The notes under the pieces were generated by a model. It had not been told where the DNA came from. It was given only the letters and a program-made list of their open reading frames with translations, and did no database searches. Of a DNA stretch of 64,000 nt, positions 34,077-46,116 are shown one piece after another. The position numbers were made by a program, and so were the translations under genes. The stretch's first letter is position 1, and each line of letters begins with the position of its first letter. The stretch is from Lotus japonicus (lineage: Eukaryota; Streptophyta; Magnoliopsida; Fabales; Fabaceae): assembly GCF_012489685.1 (NCBI RefSeq), contig NC_080043.1, forward strand, positions 80,120,292 to 80,184,291. Direction: 5' to 3'.

Positions 34077-35443
34077 ATTCATTTTTGGTATATTGGTGTG
34101 ACTCCTGGCATAGGGCAGAGGCGGTTTGCTCATATGATATTTTCTTATTATCCTTTTCATTTCCTGCTATTTCTTACGGTTAAGCTAAGCTCGTTTCTCT
34201 GAATTTTCCTAAATAGTTATGTAATAAATTCATTTCCTACTAGATTGGTATCAGAGCTACTGGTCGTGGGCGAGGTTGTTTTAGTGTCATAAACAACCAT
34301 ATGAAGAATCAACAATGAATGCATATGAAGACAAAAGAGGAATGAAGGGCAGGAATTCAATTAAGGAACTCCGATCACTCTTTTGATCTAAAAGACTAAG
34401 CCCGAATTATAGAAGAAAGGAGTTTGCCTCGAAGAAAAAGGTATAAGTTGGTTTAAGTATTAAGTAATGTGATGGCTAATAATAAGCCATATCCAGCAGT
34501 TACACTGCATTGTTACTTTGTGTGCTTTACTCCTCTTATTCGGTTAGCTTATGGTGGGAAACATGTCTCTTGAGCGTTTAAACTTGACACTGAAGTGCTC
34601 GACAAATAGTTAGCATTGCACATGAACAAAAAGTCATTTACTCCACAGAGGCATGCTTCCAGATACAAGTCATTCAAGCATGAGATGGAACAAACCCAAA
34701 ACACGATTTAATTTGCAGTTTTATGAGAAGTGTCTGACCATCGCAAGAAACAAAATGAGGAGTAGCACTTGTGCTATGATAGTCAGACAATTATTTTCCA
34801 GGATTGGGTGGACTATCATATTTTCATGCAGGAGGAAATAATTCTTTGTTTGTTGAGATGGAAAGACTTCAAATACCATGTGAACTCTAATATCAAAGTG
34901 AGGTGAAAGGAAGGCGACTCCAAAACATCACACTCAAGGCAATGGGATCCTGGTGGAAATTACTATGCTTCCTGGCTTCTGCATAAGCGGGTTCATATAT
35001 TTCAAGTACTGGGATCCCGGGGGGAGGGTCTTTAGTTTGCTACTTTGCCAAACCTTCATCTTGAGGACAAGAATCTCATGGGGGAGTATTGTTAGAAACT
35101 TAACATGAGAATAAGAGAAGAGGCAAAAGTCGAACAGTGCTTGGAAAAGTTAATTAGAGGGAGAAAAGAGAGACTCTAACAGATTGAACATGTTGCACAA
35201 AGTGATTAAAGAAGTGGGTGCCGGAATTTGAGTGGGATGTGTATAGCAAGGGAATTAAGGGTGTCAGCAGGTAGGCATTCATTTGGGTATCTTGGTGTGG
35301 CTCTTGCCATAGGGCAGAGGAGGTTACCTTATCAGATATTATCTTATTTTGTCTTTTGTATTTCCTGCTATTTTCTACCTTTAATCAGAGTTTGTTTCTC
35401 TGAATTTCCCTTATCAGTTCTATAATAATTTCAGTTCGTAACA
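34077..35443 (+). mobile_element. Small non-autonomous copia-like LTR element
   Basis: A partial 5' LTR (about 34077-34245) is directly repeated in the 3' LTR (about 35272-35443). It is followed by a perfect tRNA-Met primer-binding site TGGTATCAGAGC (34246-34257). A purine-rich CATGGGGGAG (about 35078-35087) precedes the complete 3' LTR, which starts TGTTAGAAACTTAAC at 35090 and ends near GTAACA at 35443 (354 bp). The internal part is only about 830 bp, with no gag or pol that I can recognise. The 5' LTR lacks its first ~180 bp, replaced by the LRK10L-like copy. Confidence 0.78.
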
Positions 35444-36743
35444 AATATATTTAGGTGTTTGTTGTGATACTTTAAGTCAGATTGCAATTAAGTAACATAA
35501 TCATTGTAAATAGGGAAACAATGACATTGTATATTTATTGCATTTATTATGTATAACAGACTTGGCTATGTAGAATGTCTCTAGGTTCCTTCTCTTTCAA
35601 TTCATGCAAATTTCATACTCTAGATGAGTGTAATGAGTTTGTTAAGGTCTCACATAAACTGAAGTTATATAGGGTATAGCTCAGCAATCCCCACTTCTGA
35701 GCTAGCTTTTGAGTTAGAGTTAATCTAACTCAAATTCTAAGACCTAAAAATGATTCAAACACTAGACTGAGACATACCTCAAAAGCTGAATCAGATGCCT
35801 CAAATTAACCGTAGCTAATGAAGCCAAAACCTCAGGAATTTCCTGTCTCGGGATCTCTCATGATCTACAATTAAAAAAAAAAAACATCACGCATCAGATC
35901 ATATGCATAATTTGGAGTAAAGCCAATCCCTCTAAGGATGGAGGATTGAGACAACAAGAAGAGTAATTTGCCTACTGCACAATACGAGACAAAAACCATG
36001 CCGTTTACCAATATATATATACACTAACACACACATTCATGCCACACCATGCACATAGATGGTATTGTTGAAGAATGAAGAAATATGTTAGAAATTGGAA
36101 CAGATTAGACAGAAAGAAATGAACAGAGCAAAAGAAACTTGGGCAAAACTAAATATGAAAGATTGAGTGGAAAATGCATGAAGATATAGGCTCCGTAACA
36201 AATTTGCGTCGGAAAAGGTTCGGTAAGCGCCAGTTGTGGCTCCGTCTGCTTCCGATGGTGCTGGTCCTTTTACTGTTTCAATTTTCTAATGAATAAAATA
36301 ATCATAGTTTTTTCGCGTATTCACTCAAAACTTTTTGCGGTTTGGTGCAAATTTGCACCATACGCGCGTTTTGATCGGTAAAAGTGGGTAATGTGTTGAC
36401 TTGTTATGATGGTCAAACACATCTTGTAAAATTGCACAATTCTAAAAAAAAAAAAAAAACATATATTAGGTAGGAATCTGATTTGTTTCGAGCAAATTTT
36501 TAAAATATAATTTATAATTTACTGTTTTATAGTCTAATTTTTAAATAACAAATTGAAGGGTGCGATTTAACTATCTGATCTTTAAAATGAGTGATTTAAA
36601 CCTGTTATTTTAATTTGTGAAAATCAACTTTCTCCATCAACATATCGTCCAAATTGAAAGCGAATATTGCATTAGGATACCACTTAGTAAATAAATAAAA
36701 ATTAAATTAATTAAATTTGAATTAACATAATTTGTTATTAATA
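35444..36743. other. Spacer
   Basis: AT-rich with a short TA/CA microsatellite near 36010-36035. A minus-strand open stretch at about 36190-36280 (PSEADGATTGAYRTFSDANL) is protein-like but too short to assign. Confidence 0.35.
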
Positions 36744-36746
36744 TGA

Positions 36747-36939
36747 AGGGTTAATGGTTAATTAGTTTTTTATTTTCTAAGTGAATTTGATTTTAGTCTT
36801 TCGGTGGAAAAAAGACTTTTAGTAGCGGTAAAAACAACCAAAAATTATAAAAAATGACCACTATTAAACATCATTTTTCTGCCAAGAGACTAAAATCAAA
36901 TCCGCTTAAAAAATTAAATACTAATTTGACCATTAACCT
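36747..36939. mobile_element. Foldback MITE (AGGGTTAATGGT family), copy 1
   Basis: Nearly the whole 193 bp is palindromic: AGGGTTAATGGTTAATTAG at the left and CTAATTTGACCATTAACCT at the right, with GATTTTAGTCT/AGACTAAAATC inside. A TGA triplet flanks both sides (36744-36746 and 36940-36942). A second copy is at 45362-45555. Confidence 0.8.
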
Positions 36940-36983
36940 TGAAATTAATTAATTAAAATCCTAACACCATCTCACCATCTTCA

Positions 36984-37787
36984 AGCTATGTTTGGATTAA
37001 CGGAACATAATGGAGCGGAACGAAATGAAACATAATGGAACGCAACGGAATGGGATGGAACGGCAAAAAAGTCCATTTTCATTGTTTGGACAATTTATGA
37101 TGGAATGGAACAAATTTACCACTATATTGTTTGGATAATGGATGGAATGGAATGGAATGAGTTATATAAATTTTATTCCAATATTATCCTTTCTATAAGA
37201 CAACATAATTTCTTTAACCGCAACAATACGTAGGTACCATTAGAACACACTAACCGCCCAATTCCATATAAGAACCACTTCTGTTAGAGCAACCTCAGAT
37301 TCTTCACAACTGTTTTAAGCAATGAGTGGAAAATGAAAAAGAAATTAACAGTTTTGCTCCTTATGCATTTATTATTGCTTTATCAATTATCATTGAGATG
37401 GTTTCTTGCATATGCTATTGGTTTCTACTCTGCAACTCTTGATCGAGAAGGATTCATTATAAAAAACCAAGACCCACGTTGAAATGCAGCAAAGCGAAAA
37501 CTGCTACAAAAAAGCAACAGGTTCTAAATTAGCGATTTAGCGTGAGAGAAACTGGGTAGTTATAAGGGGTGGTTAAGAAGGGGCATATTTGTATTTTTAT
37601 AATTTTGTTAGATGTCAATAATTTTGCTCCATCCCATTCCTCCCAAATTGAGGGGGAAATGGGGGAAAGTAATGGAACATGATGGAACACATTCCATCAT
37701 ATGTTTAACAACACAAACAGTGGATCTTTCACCCCCTCTCATCCGTTCCGCTCCACTCCACCCCCATCCCCCAATCCAAACAAAGCC
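36984..37787. mobile_element. Tourist-like DNA element, 804 bp
   Basis: Ends are AGCTATGTTTGGATT and AATCCAAACAAAGCC, flanked by TCA on both sides (36981-36983 and 37788-37790), a 3-bp duplication as in PIF/Harbinger. Subterminal regions are full of GGAACGAAATGG-like words on one side and CCATTCCGCTCC-like words on the other. The short ORF inside is not a gene. Confidence 0.75.
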
Positions 37788-37871
37788 TCAGAAACAACAA
37801 ATCCGTTAAAATCCAACACTATCTTAAAATCCTAACGCTAATAAATCCATTAAAATTCTAACTCAATCTAG

Positions 37872-37990
37872 TAGGGAAGGCAACGGGCGAGTATCCGCAC
37901 CCGCTACTCACCCTGCTACCCGCGGGTAGTCTACTCGTGCTCGTGCATGTTTCGTGCCAAGATACTCGTTTAACAAAACATGCGGCCACT
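37872..37990. mobile_element. Truncated hAT-type MITE end
   Basis: TAGGGAAGGCAACGGGCGAG matches the left terminus of the hAT MITE at 54387 (TAGGGATGGCAATGGG). The following GC-rich CCCGCTACTCACCC repeats are typical of the family. No right end is present. Confidence 0.6.
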
Positions 37991-39280
37991 TTTTAATTTT
38001 TATTAACGAAAATTGGTGACGGAACATTCCCTCTTAGCCCACAAGCAAATATTAGCGGAATTTTCTCATAAGTGATCGATAACAATTTGTCACTAATTGT
38101 TATGAACCATAATTTTCACCACAATTGGTTAGCAACGAAGCTTTTTGTTATGATTAATATTTTCGGTCATAAATTTCGTCACTGATAGGTTTTGCGATGA
38201 AATTTTAACATGTTTTGACGGACTTACTACGTCACTGATTTCATTATTTTTAGTAATGTTATTTGTTACCTATCCCCAAACATGCACATCCGTTGATTTG
38301 TTCAGAGATGCTGCAATAGGATATCTTGGATCAACTATTGCAATGTTAGGTTAATTTGATGAAATTCCTGGAAGCATCTTAAAAAGAACCAAGAGGATGG
38401 ATACATTGCATGAGAATGACAACCATGCTGAGACAGTACATGAATGTGATCATGTTGCAAGATTGCAATCTAACTTTTGCCGTAGTAATTAAGTTTTAAT
38501 TTGTTAACTGGCAAGCATGATTAAGAATCTTCATAAAGTGTAAGTAAAGTAAGAGACACAGGTTATTTTTAAGCATGATGGAGACGCCTCTAATCAGCAG
38601 GTGAATAGTTCGGAATGGGATACAATGACAAATATCACATTTCACCAACCACATGATTCCCCGTGGCTGAAATTTCAAGTGTGCCAAAATGAATGGAATC
38701 CTCAGATCACTAGTTTTGTACATATGGTTTGTATTTGACTTTTTACAAGAAAAAAGTGAATGGATTCCTCAGATCACTAGCATAGCTCAGCTGTAGCCTG
38801 TAGGACAAACAAAATTAGTAGTTGTGCACTGTGTTTGCTAAAGTTAGTTGTTTCAAATGCATGCATTAATGCAAGTTGAAAAATGGGTTCACATCAAATG
38901 TTTGCAAGAAATTTTCTTTTTGGTGGCCTATTGGAAACAATTAAAGAAGAATGACTAAACTGGTGAAATGTTCAATTTGTGTCAAATATAGGATGATTCC
39001 AACTGCAACTATAATTTAGGATCCAGACAATAGGTCATGTTTCGCTATAAGTTTGCATATTATGAGTTAAAAACGTTTTTCTTGCTTTTACTCACCAAAA
39101 TTTGAGACTCAAAATCATGCTCAAATATGAGCCATGTTGACTTTTAAGCATGTGATCTCAGCTGGAAATTATACCAATTGAATCTGATGCTTTCTACATT
39201 TTCTCTCTTTCCGTTTTTTTGCTAGTGCTACTTGTACTTCATTAGTTCAGTGTTTCCTGTTGGATCAGCATTCACTCACT
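37991..39280. other. Upstream region of the Pro/Ser-rich gene
   Basis: Early part has repeated GTCACTAATT-like words (38080-38240), possibly a CACTA-type remnant. The duplicate phrase GAATG(G)ATTCCTCAGATCACTAG occurs twice (38688-38711 and 38757-38781). No gene is seen. Confidence 0.35.
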
Positions 39281-39288
39281 CAAGCATC

Positions 39289-39295
39289 TATAAAT
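39289..39295 (+). promoter_or_regulatory. TATA box of the Pro/Ser-rich gene
   Basis: CTATAAATTA lies about 100 bp before the ATG at 39394, a normal spacing for a plant TATA box plus a short leader. Confidence 0.55.
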
Positions 39296-39393
39296 TAAAG
39301 ACAATTGCACATTTTTTTTGCTCACTTCAATCAATCCCCTCACTAATTACATTATTTCTCTTTTAATTGAGACTTGAGCATTTACCAAACTCC

Positions 39394-40152
39394 ATGACTA
39401 ATCCAACCCCTGTTCGTTCATGGTCACGCTTAACCTCTCTACGTTCTATCCCTGCTCCAGAGTCACACCCTCATTCAACACCACCATCTCAGCCTTTAAA
39501 ACCAACTGCTAGTGCAGCTGCCACTGCATTTTCAGCTGAGAATGTTGTTGCACCTCTTACTCTCTCTTTTAAATCATCTCCACCAAGAAAAACTTCCTCT
39601 CCACATAACAATACCAATGGTACCAAATCTCTACCAACACCATCACCATCACCCTCTTCCCCTGCCTTTCCACCTTCTGAAGTGAATGTTAACCCTCAGA
39701 TTGAGCCTAAGATACAGGTGGTGGAAGAAAGGCCAAAAACCTTGCTGGTTCACAAGATCATTAATGAAGAGCATAGTCTCAATGGAAGTGGTTCATTGCA
39801 GAAGAATCTCGGCAAAAAGCATTCAGATTATGAAGACTCTGGCATAAGGGTCATAACAATTGCAGGGGAAAACAGAGGCGCTCACATGAATTTAATCCAA
39901 TCTAGTAAGAAACCAAACTACCTGCACAAAATGTACAATTCAAATATGAAGGGCTATGATTATGAATCAGGGAAATGTGGTAATGGTGAAGAGAATGCAA
40001 ATAAGAAGGACAAGAGTAAGAAAGCAAGAAAACCATCTTCACCTCCCATGACCCGTGTGTACATGAACAGCAATGTGCAGTGTGTCAACAACTCACTGCT
40101 GTTCAAAACTTCTTGCACCCATCATGATCCAGGTGTGAAGTTCACTCTCTAA
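39394..40152 (+). CDS. Pro/Ser-rich plant protein of unknown function
   Basis: A single-exon ORF of 252 residues. The upstream TTG that extends it by nine codons is not a plausible start. The N-terminal 100 residues are Pro/Ser/Thr-rich with PTPSPSPSSP. A middle block (about 105-165) has KIQVVEERPKTLLVHKI and GIRVITIAGENRGAHM, followed by a Lys-rich stretch (NKKDKSKKARKPSSPP, about 203-218). The C-terminus MNSNVQCVNNSLLFKTSC, HHDPGVKF is the most conserved-looking part and recalls a short plant-specific C-terminal motif (N-SNVQ-NNS...DPGV) that I know only from uncharacterised proteins. No signal peptide or membrane helix. From its neighbours it may correspond to Arabidopsis At2g46630. No function is proposed. 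Confidence 0.8.
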   Translation: MTNPTPVRSWSRLTSLRSIPAPESHPHSTPPSQPLKPTASAAATAFSAENVVAPLTLSFKSSPPRKTSSPHNNTNGTKSLPTPSPSPSSPAFPPSEVNVNPQIEPKIQVVEERPKTLLVHKIINEEHSLNGSGSLQKNLGKKHSDYEDSGIRVITIAGENRGAHMNLIQSSKKPNYLHKMYNSNMKGYDYESGKCGNGEENANKKDKSKKARKPSSPPMTRVYMNSNVQCVNNSLLFKTSCTHHDPGVKFTL

Positions 40153-43100
40153 AAGAACTAATTTGGTGAAGAGTTGATTCCATTTCAAAAGGAATATGTT
40201 GATGGCATCCGCAATTGATTTTAAGGTGGCATTTGAATTTATTTTTAACCATATAGTATGTAAGATACTACTTAGAGAAAATAAAGGCTTGCTGTGAGAT
40301 GGATTATGTTGTCCTCTGGGTTCGTGGACAACAAAAGCATGCATGAGTAGTAATTATGCATGGGCTTTAAACCAAACATTATGTGACTGGATCTGTTCCT
40401 GTGTGAAAGGAGTCCTCAATTGGTGTATTCAATTCAAATTTGAATAAAATAATTAGTTACTTTATGTTTTTATGTTTATGTTGTTATTTATTTTTTAGCA
40501 CGGCCATTAAGTTCAGACGTCATAGTTCTATCACATGATTCATCATATTTCTATCGAATAATTGTACCTTTACACCTCATTTTTTAGGCACCTCATTTTT
40601 TAGGTGTGGAGAGGATGAGAGAGATAGAAAGAAATGAGAGAGAAAATAAAGATACAAATACTTTTTGAAAAGCGAGTAAGAGAATGAGTATACCATACCA
40701 AGACTCTGCTCATTGTCATCCATAAAATACATAGTAGAGTTTTGCGAACAAGGATGTATTAAATATAGTTTTCTAAACATGTTAGAGACTTGCTCAGTAA
40801 GCATTGAGAACATATCTCGGCTAGTCCAACCTCTAAAACTTGGAATACTTGTTAGGTGATCTCCTTTTCTCACTTTGAGACACTCTCGCCAACCTTTATC
40901 TAGACCCTTTTTCCGTTGTCATCCTCTCCGCTTTGCAGTCACCTGGAAATCTCCTTCTCCTTGAGGACATAAGAAACATTTTACTAGGTCCCCACAATGG
41001 ACTCAATGTTCACATACGAACCTAGGTAGTCGAGATAAAACAAACACAATCCACACTCAACCTCTAGGAAACGAGTGAGCATATCTCTCTTAGTCGCTCT
41101 CTTTTCTTATACTAATCAAAATTTATAACATAAATAAAGAAGGATCGAAACATTTCCCTTCTGTTACCCTTGACTAAGACCTTTGTCTTAGCAACATCAT
41201 TCCTTTGATCTATACGAACATATACCATGAAGTCTTCGGTTGGACTTTTCCTTTCAAAAGGGAAATTAATGACCATTTGACCTGACTTACATAGCTAAGT
41301 CTAGCAGTCAGTTAGGCCGAGCGAGTCCAATATATTTATATATATTGTGATCAAACTCAATGGGGAGTATACTCGATTATGATGTTGGGTCAAGTAAGTC
41401 ACCTATGACCTATAATGGATGAAAACTAGAGTTGTTGTTACCCTTCTCTTCTCTTAAACTCTTGTTGCGCAGTTTTCCTATCAAGAGCTCAGTTATAGAA
41501 AGTGAGAAGGAGAAGAAAATTCTGATCTAGAATGCAGTAATGCACCCTTATGCTGACGCCTGACATCATACTGCGGGTAGATTACTGAAGCTGCGATAAT
41601 TCTTGTTAGTCTCTAAGAGGCAAGCAATTTATGTTAGTAAAATTTGTGGTCTAAATTCTATTATAGATCTGAAGCTATTTCCTACAATAGTTATCTTTTA
41701 AACTGCAAAATATGGCCAAGATTATGGACATATCGAGCAACTTAGAACCATGAGCTATTACCGTTGAGAATCCAAGTAAGACTTTGAAATCTCCCTTATT
41801 TAAAATTGGTTGGATGAAGATAATATAAAAGAACAGATCCATATATCTAATAGTTAAGTCTTTTGTGATGATGCGTTGTATTGTTATCCGATCCACTAGT
41901 TTGTAGCTTTGGTCCAATTTAAAGCTTTCATTTTCATCTCTTTTCCAAGATTGTTGTTCGATGAAATGCATGTTAGAGATGTAGTGTTTGATTTATCTTC
42001 CATCACAACAGTGTTTGCAGATAGAACAGATCAAAATAACACAAAAGTGCTGTGTTCAGTGAATAATCTTGGATGTGAATTGAACATTAGTATAGTCATA
42101 GAGCAGCATCAATTTGATCAGGGTCACACCTTCGATCTCTCTTTCATGGGGGTCTACCATTGCTTTAGACTGAGCTAAATGTTTACATTAAGATAGAGGA
42201 AAAGTGCTTTCCCTTTCTTTGATTATATGGTCAATGATGCGAACATAACCTGCATTCCAATGGGTCATTGAACCTAATCTCCAAAATGATCTTATGAGAA
42301 AAATTCAGACAAGCTAACTTGATGTAACATTCACACTCCTCAAACCCTTCAACAGAGGATTTGACCAACCTAGTGTGTATTTGTAAATCTTTCTACAATT
42401 GATTGTAAAGTCAAAATCATTATGAGAAGATGTCAGAGTTGACAATGAGTAAAAATTAAGATGATACAAAATTCTATTAGCTAGTTGTTTCTTTTGTGAA
42501 ATGTTGGAATAGGCACTTTAAACTTGCTTATATGTTATGGAATCTACTTACCCCACAGAATAGGTTGTTAGGTGAAGATCATTAATCTCCTTAATACTTC
42601 CAAAATATCTTCCGGATATTTTCTTTATCCAAACTCCAAATAGAACATTTAACTTGGACATAGGCAATGAGGACTGTAACGTGGCTAGGAAATTAGTTAG
42701 AATGAAATCTAGGTACCTTGTGAAGAGAAAGGGAATATGAGAATAGGATGTGAGGAAGAGCTGGAAAGTGATGCGATCCGTGTCGACAAACTTGAAAATT
42801 GAAGAACAGTTGCATGTGTATGTAGTGGTGGTGTCTCTAAATTAATGTCACAGTCCCATCATTACTGAGATTACAAAATTAAATTTAGAAGCTAACCATA
42901 TTATTCTATAGCTGCTAATCTGTTTTATGTGCAGTTTTTTTGTCATTCCTGCAAAACTGCGTATTTAAATTTCAAAGGGCCAATTGCTAGTGGCAACACT
43001 AATACTGATCTTAGGTGAGGCCCTGCATTCTCTTTTGTAATGGACAAGTGACAAGTCTTGTTAATGAACTTTGTTTGCTAATTTCTCTAATTGTTTCTTC

Positions 43101-43709
43101 CCTTTTGTCCACAAGAAAAGTTACAAAGAAAATTGAAACTTACCTCTGAAGTTTCAATAAACGGTTTATATTTGCTTGGTTGATTACTTACTTGATTGTG
43201 TGTTAAAAAGTTTCTAACATTCCACTCCATAGTCCAAACTTACCACAGTGGAGTGATTTATCAAAATTTGCTTTAGTAGTGACTCAAATTTGTAAGGTAG
43301 TAACCTGGAAGTACTCAATAATCACATGACCCACTTAGCTGCTGAAAGATAATACCATTTAGCTATTGCAAGAATCCAAGGCGATTTGTTTGTTTTTAAG
43401 GCAACACTCAGACCCATTGACAGGCAATAGATGAAAGTAGCATCCCAAATGTTTCAAGACCTTTACTCAATGCTGCATCCAGACAACTAGCTATGGGTCA
43501 AAACACAGCACCATCATTTGAATACCATCCAAATTACCCTTGACTCTGTTTCCTCTTGGCTAAGTCCTCTTGGAAACCTTCTCCAGCAAAGCTTTCACTT
43601 TCTTAGAGCAATTTTTGTGAATATCTGGTTTGCCAAGCTTTTTCTGCTAGCTTGTCCCTCTTCTACTTAGCACTCTGAATAATCAACCTACTTTTAATTT
43701 CTTATAAAC
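40153..43709. other. Long intergenic region without recognised genes
   Basis: The start is the 3'UTR of the Pro/Ser-rich gene. The words CACCTCATTTTTTAGG are tandemly repeated at 40577-40603. A short ORF (41909-42178) and a minus-strand ORF (40577-40873) show no family that I recognise. The rest is moderately AT-rich. Confidence 0.4.
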
Positions 43710-43785
43710 CAAAGTTTTGAAACTCGACCCGGCCATCAACTCGGTTGGATGCAGTGGATCACTAGTTAGACCGATTGGCTCAATG

Positions 43786-43832
<47 letters not shown>

Positions 43833-44189
43833 AATATCCACTAATGAAACAATGCAACATGTGGTCTTGTGGTCTAGTGACCATGACACTTGCCATTCGC
43901 CCTTAGATTCAAGGTTTGAAACCTATGAAAGTGCATTTTTTTTTACTTTATATTTTCCTTCAAATTTTGACAGAATTTAAAAAGGTATCCCGCTCAAATT
44001 AGCTCTTTGTCAAAGTTTGACCACGTTTAAATTCATTTCTCAGCTAATCCGTGAATAAAAAAATTGAAATTCAAACCAATTTGACCAATCGAAAGGTCGC
44101 TTCAACCACTGATTTAAGCTGGTTCAACTTCAGAACCAATCTAAATCTTTTATCAGACTGACTATTGATCCGGTCCGAGTTTTAAAACC
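43710..44189. mobile_element. MULE-type MITE with (TA)n and tRNA-like core
   Basis: Ends CAAAGTTTTGAAACTCGACC and GGTCCGAGTTTTAAAACC are imperfect inverted repeats. The flanks share an 11-bp direct repeat TTCTTATAAAC (43699-43709 and 44190-44200), in the range of Mutator-type duplications. The interior has a (TA)n microsatellite (about 43790-43829) and a tRNA-like phrase GTGGTCTAGTGACC ... AAGGTTTGAAACC (43872-43922). Confidence 0.78.
43788..43829. repeat. (TA)n microsatellite
   Basis: About 20 uninterrupted TA dinucleotides inside the MULE-type MITE. Confidence 0.95.
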
Positions 44190-44200
44190 TTCTTATAAAC

Positions 44201-45361
44201 ACCACTTTAGAGTCTTGACATCAATATATTCAAAATTACCCTCATAGAAGCTACAATTACATTGCTATGGCAAATATGACAGCATTGAGGAAGACTTTGT
44301 TGGACTATAGCTTATATTGTTGTTATTGAACAACAAAAACAAGCGAGAAGATAAGTTCCTAATTCATGTAGAAGTAGCCCATTGATTGAAAAGTATTGCT
44401 GTCAAAATGTACACTAGTACCATATAGTAGGAAAATATCTCATGTTCGGAAATCCTTCTATAATTGTTTAAATTAAAATTAATTCTTAAGAGAAACTTTC
44501 ATGGATAATTTATATGTAATAGAATTGATTTTGAGAAAAAAGAAGTTGACCTTAAAATCAAATATTATTTCAATCTTTATTTTGGAGGTTACAAAAAGAA
44601 AAGGAACACTTCTGCACTCAATTGAAAAAATATGAATTTGCTACATAATAACTAGTCCCTTTTTCTTCTGCATCAAAAGAGAAAAAAAAAAGTCACTATT
44701 ACCTAATTATTTGCTCTCCAACGTACGTGATTTGCTATGTACATGTAAAGAAACCTTCTTCAACAAAAGGTTAAACCAAAAATAGAAAAAGGCAGTGACG
44801 AGACCCGCTTATTCAACAGTAACCAGAAAGCTGAAGCAACTAATTGTAATAATTTCTCAAAAGAATATGGTGAAAACAAAATATCTCACATCCTTGAGGT
44901 GACTTTGATAACTCATATATGGAAGAAGAAAAACTTTATCTGTTTAGCGTTATATCCATCTATCACCTAATTTTATCATTATCATTCAATAAGTCATGTG
45001 CAAATACTGAGAATACAGTATAAACAATTTCTTTGATATGTGTCATGATAGCTTAATCCATCAACAAGGTGATTTGGTATTCAAATTCTGTTAGAATCTT
45101 TAGGATGAGATATATTATATTTTATTATCTCAAAATAATATTTTTAGTTAGTGTAAACGTCATGATGAAATTTGCAATACATATCACTCACATGATAATT
45201 ATTATTGTGTGGAGGAACGATATCAAACACTAACACAGGGAGTTAGGGCGTGAAGTTAAAGTTAGAGAAAAGAGATATTAGGGATTCTTGGGTGAGGAGC
45301 ATTGATGATGGAGCTCTTTTCACAATCTCGAGGGAAGCTCGAATTTGATATATTAGTCGTA
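44201..45361. other. AT-rich spacer
   Basis: No gene, RNA or paired repeat ends are recognised. Confidence 0.4.
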
Positions 45362-45555
45362 AGGGTTAATGGTCAAATTAGTCATTGAGTTTGTAAGCGA
45401 GTTTGATTTTAGTTCCTCTGACGAAAAATAACGTTTAGTGGCGGTTATTTATACAATTACTGGCGGTTTTTTACCGCCACTAAACGCCATTTTTCATCAG
45501 AGGACTAAAATCAAACTCGCTTACAAACTCATGGGCTAATTTGACCATTAACCCT
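45362..45555. mobile_element. Foldback MITE (AGGGTTAATGGT family), copy 2
   Basis: Almost perfectly palindromic: AGGGTTAATGGTCAAATTAG ... CTAATTTGACCATTAACCCT, with AGGACTAAAATCAAACTCGC inside, and a centre near 45458 (TGGCGGTT...ACCGCCA). It is better preserved than copy 1 at 36747. The transcript would form a hairpin of about 90 bp. The flanking triplets do not match here. Confidence 0.8.
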
Positions 45556-45635
45556 AGTTGTAATGTTGCTTAAATTATATAAAAATAAGGGCCTTTGGCC
45601 CTTACATGATCTTTATTTATATTATATGATTTTTG

Positions 45636-45855
45636 AACCTGTCCACCTTGATACAGGCGACCCCACCCAGCATAAGGGGAGTTCCGAACTTGGGACGGGT
45701 CCACCTATACTAGCAAGAACAAAGACGCACTTCATCCTCAGAGCTTCGATCTCAACGTCTTGCGAGCATGTAAACTGGTCCTGCCTTGATACGGGCTACT
45801 CCACCCTGCATATTGCAATAGGGGAGCCTCAGACTTGGGGCGTGTCCACCTCTAT
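45636..45855. repeat. Two diverged direct units
   Basis: CACCTTGATACAGGCGACCC ... GGGACGGGTCCACC and TGCCTTGATACGGGCTACTC ... GGGGCGTGTCCACC form two related units about 140 bp apart. Origin unknown. Confidence 0.5.
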
Positions 45856-45891
45856 TTATTTCTTTAGGGGTGATTTGTTAGGTTTTTTTAT

Positions 45892-46116
45892 GATGAGCAT
45901 GAGCTCTAATTGTTGAACCACCAAATTGTGCATCCACCAAATAGCGGCCAAGTACAATTGAATTCGATAAATGATTCAAGAAAAAAAAAATATAACACTA
46001 GAAAAAAAAAATTAAAACATTGAAAATGTGGGTGTTTTTGGGTATCCAATGATGGATGGCATTGGGGTGGGATGGTGGGTCGAGCAAAACTTCCTCAATT
46101 AGAGCTCATGCTCATC
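45892..46116. mobile_element. Small MITE with 21-bp perfect inverted ends
   Basis: GATGAGCATGAGCTCTAATT at the left (ending G at 45912) is perfectly reverse-complemented at 46096-46116. The interior of about 180 bp has no ORF. A target duplication was not identified. Confidence 0.55.

Noticed and set aside
39367..39393. Upstream TTG start for the Pro/Ser-rich gene
   Set aside because: Plant nuclear genes start at ATG. The first in-frame ATG is at 39394, with a normal distance from the TATA box.
41675..42178. Short ORFs in the long intergenic region
   Set aside because: No family resemblance, no splice context and AT-rich codon use like random sequence.
43858..43925. A tRNA gene in the MULE MITE
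   Set aside because: A- and B-box-like words are present but no acceptor or anticodon stem pairs. Treated as a tRNA-like remnant.
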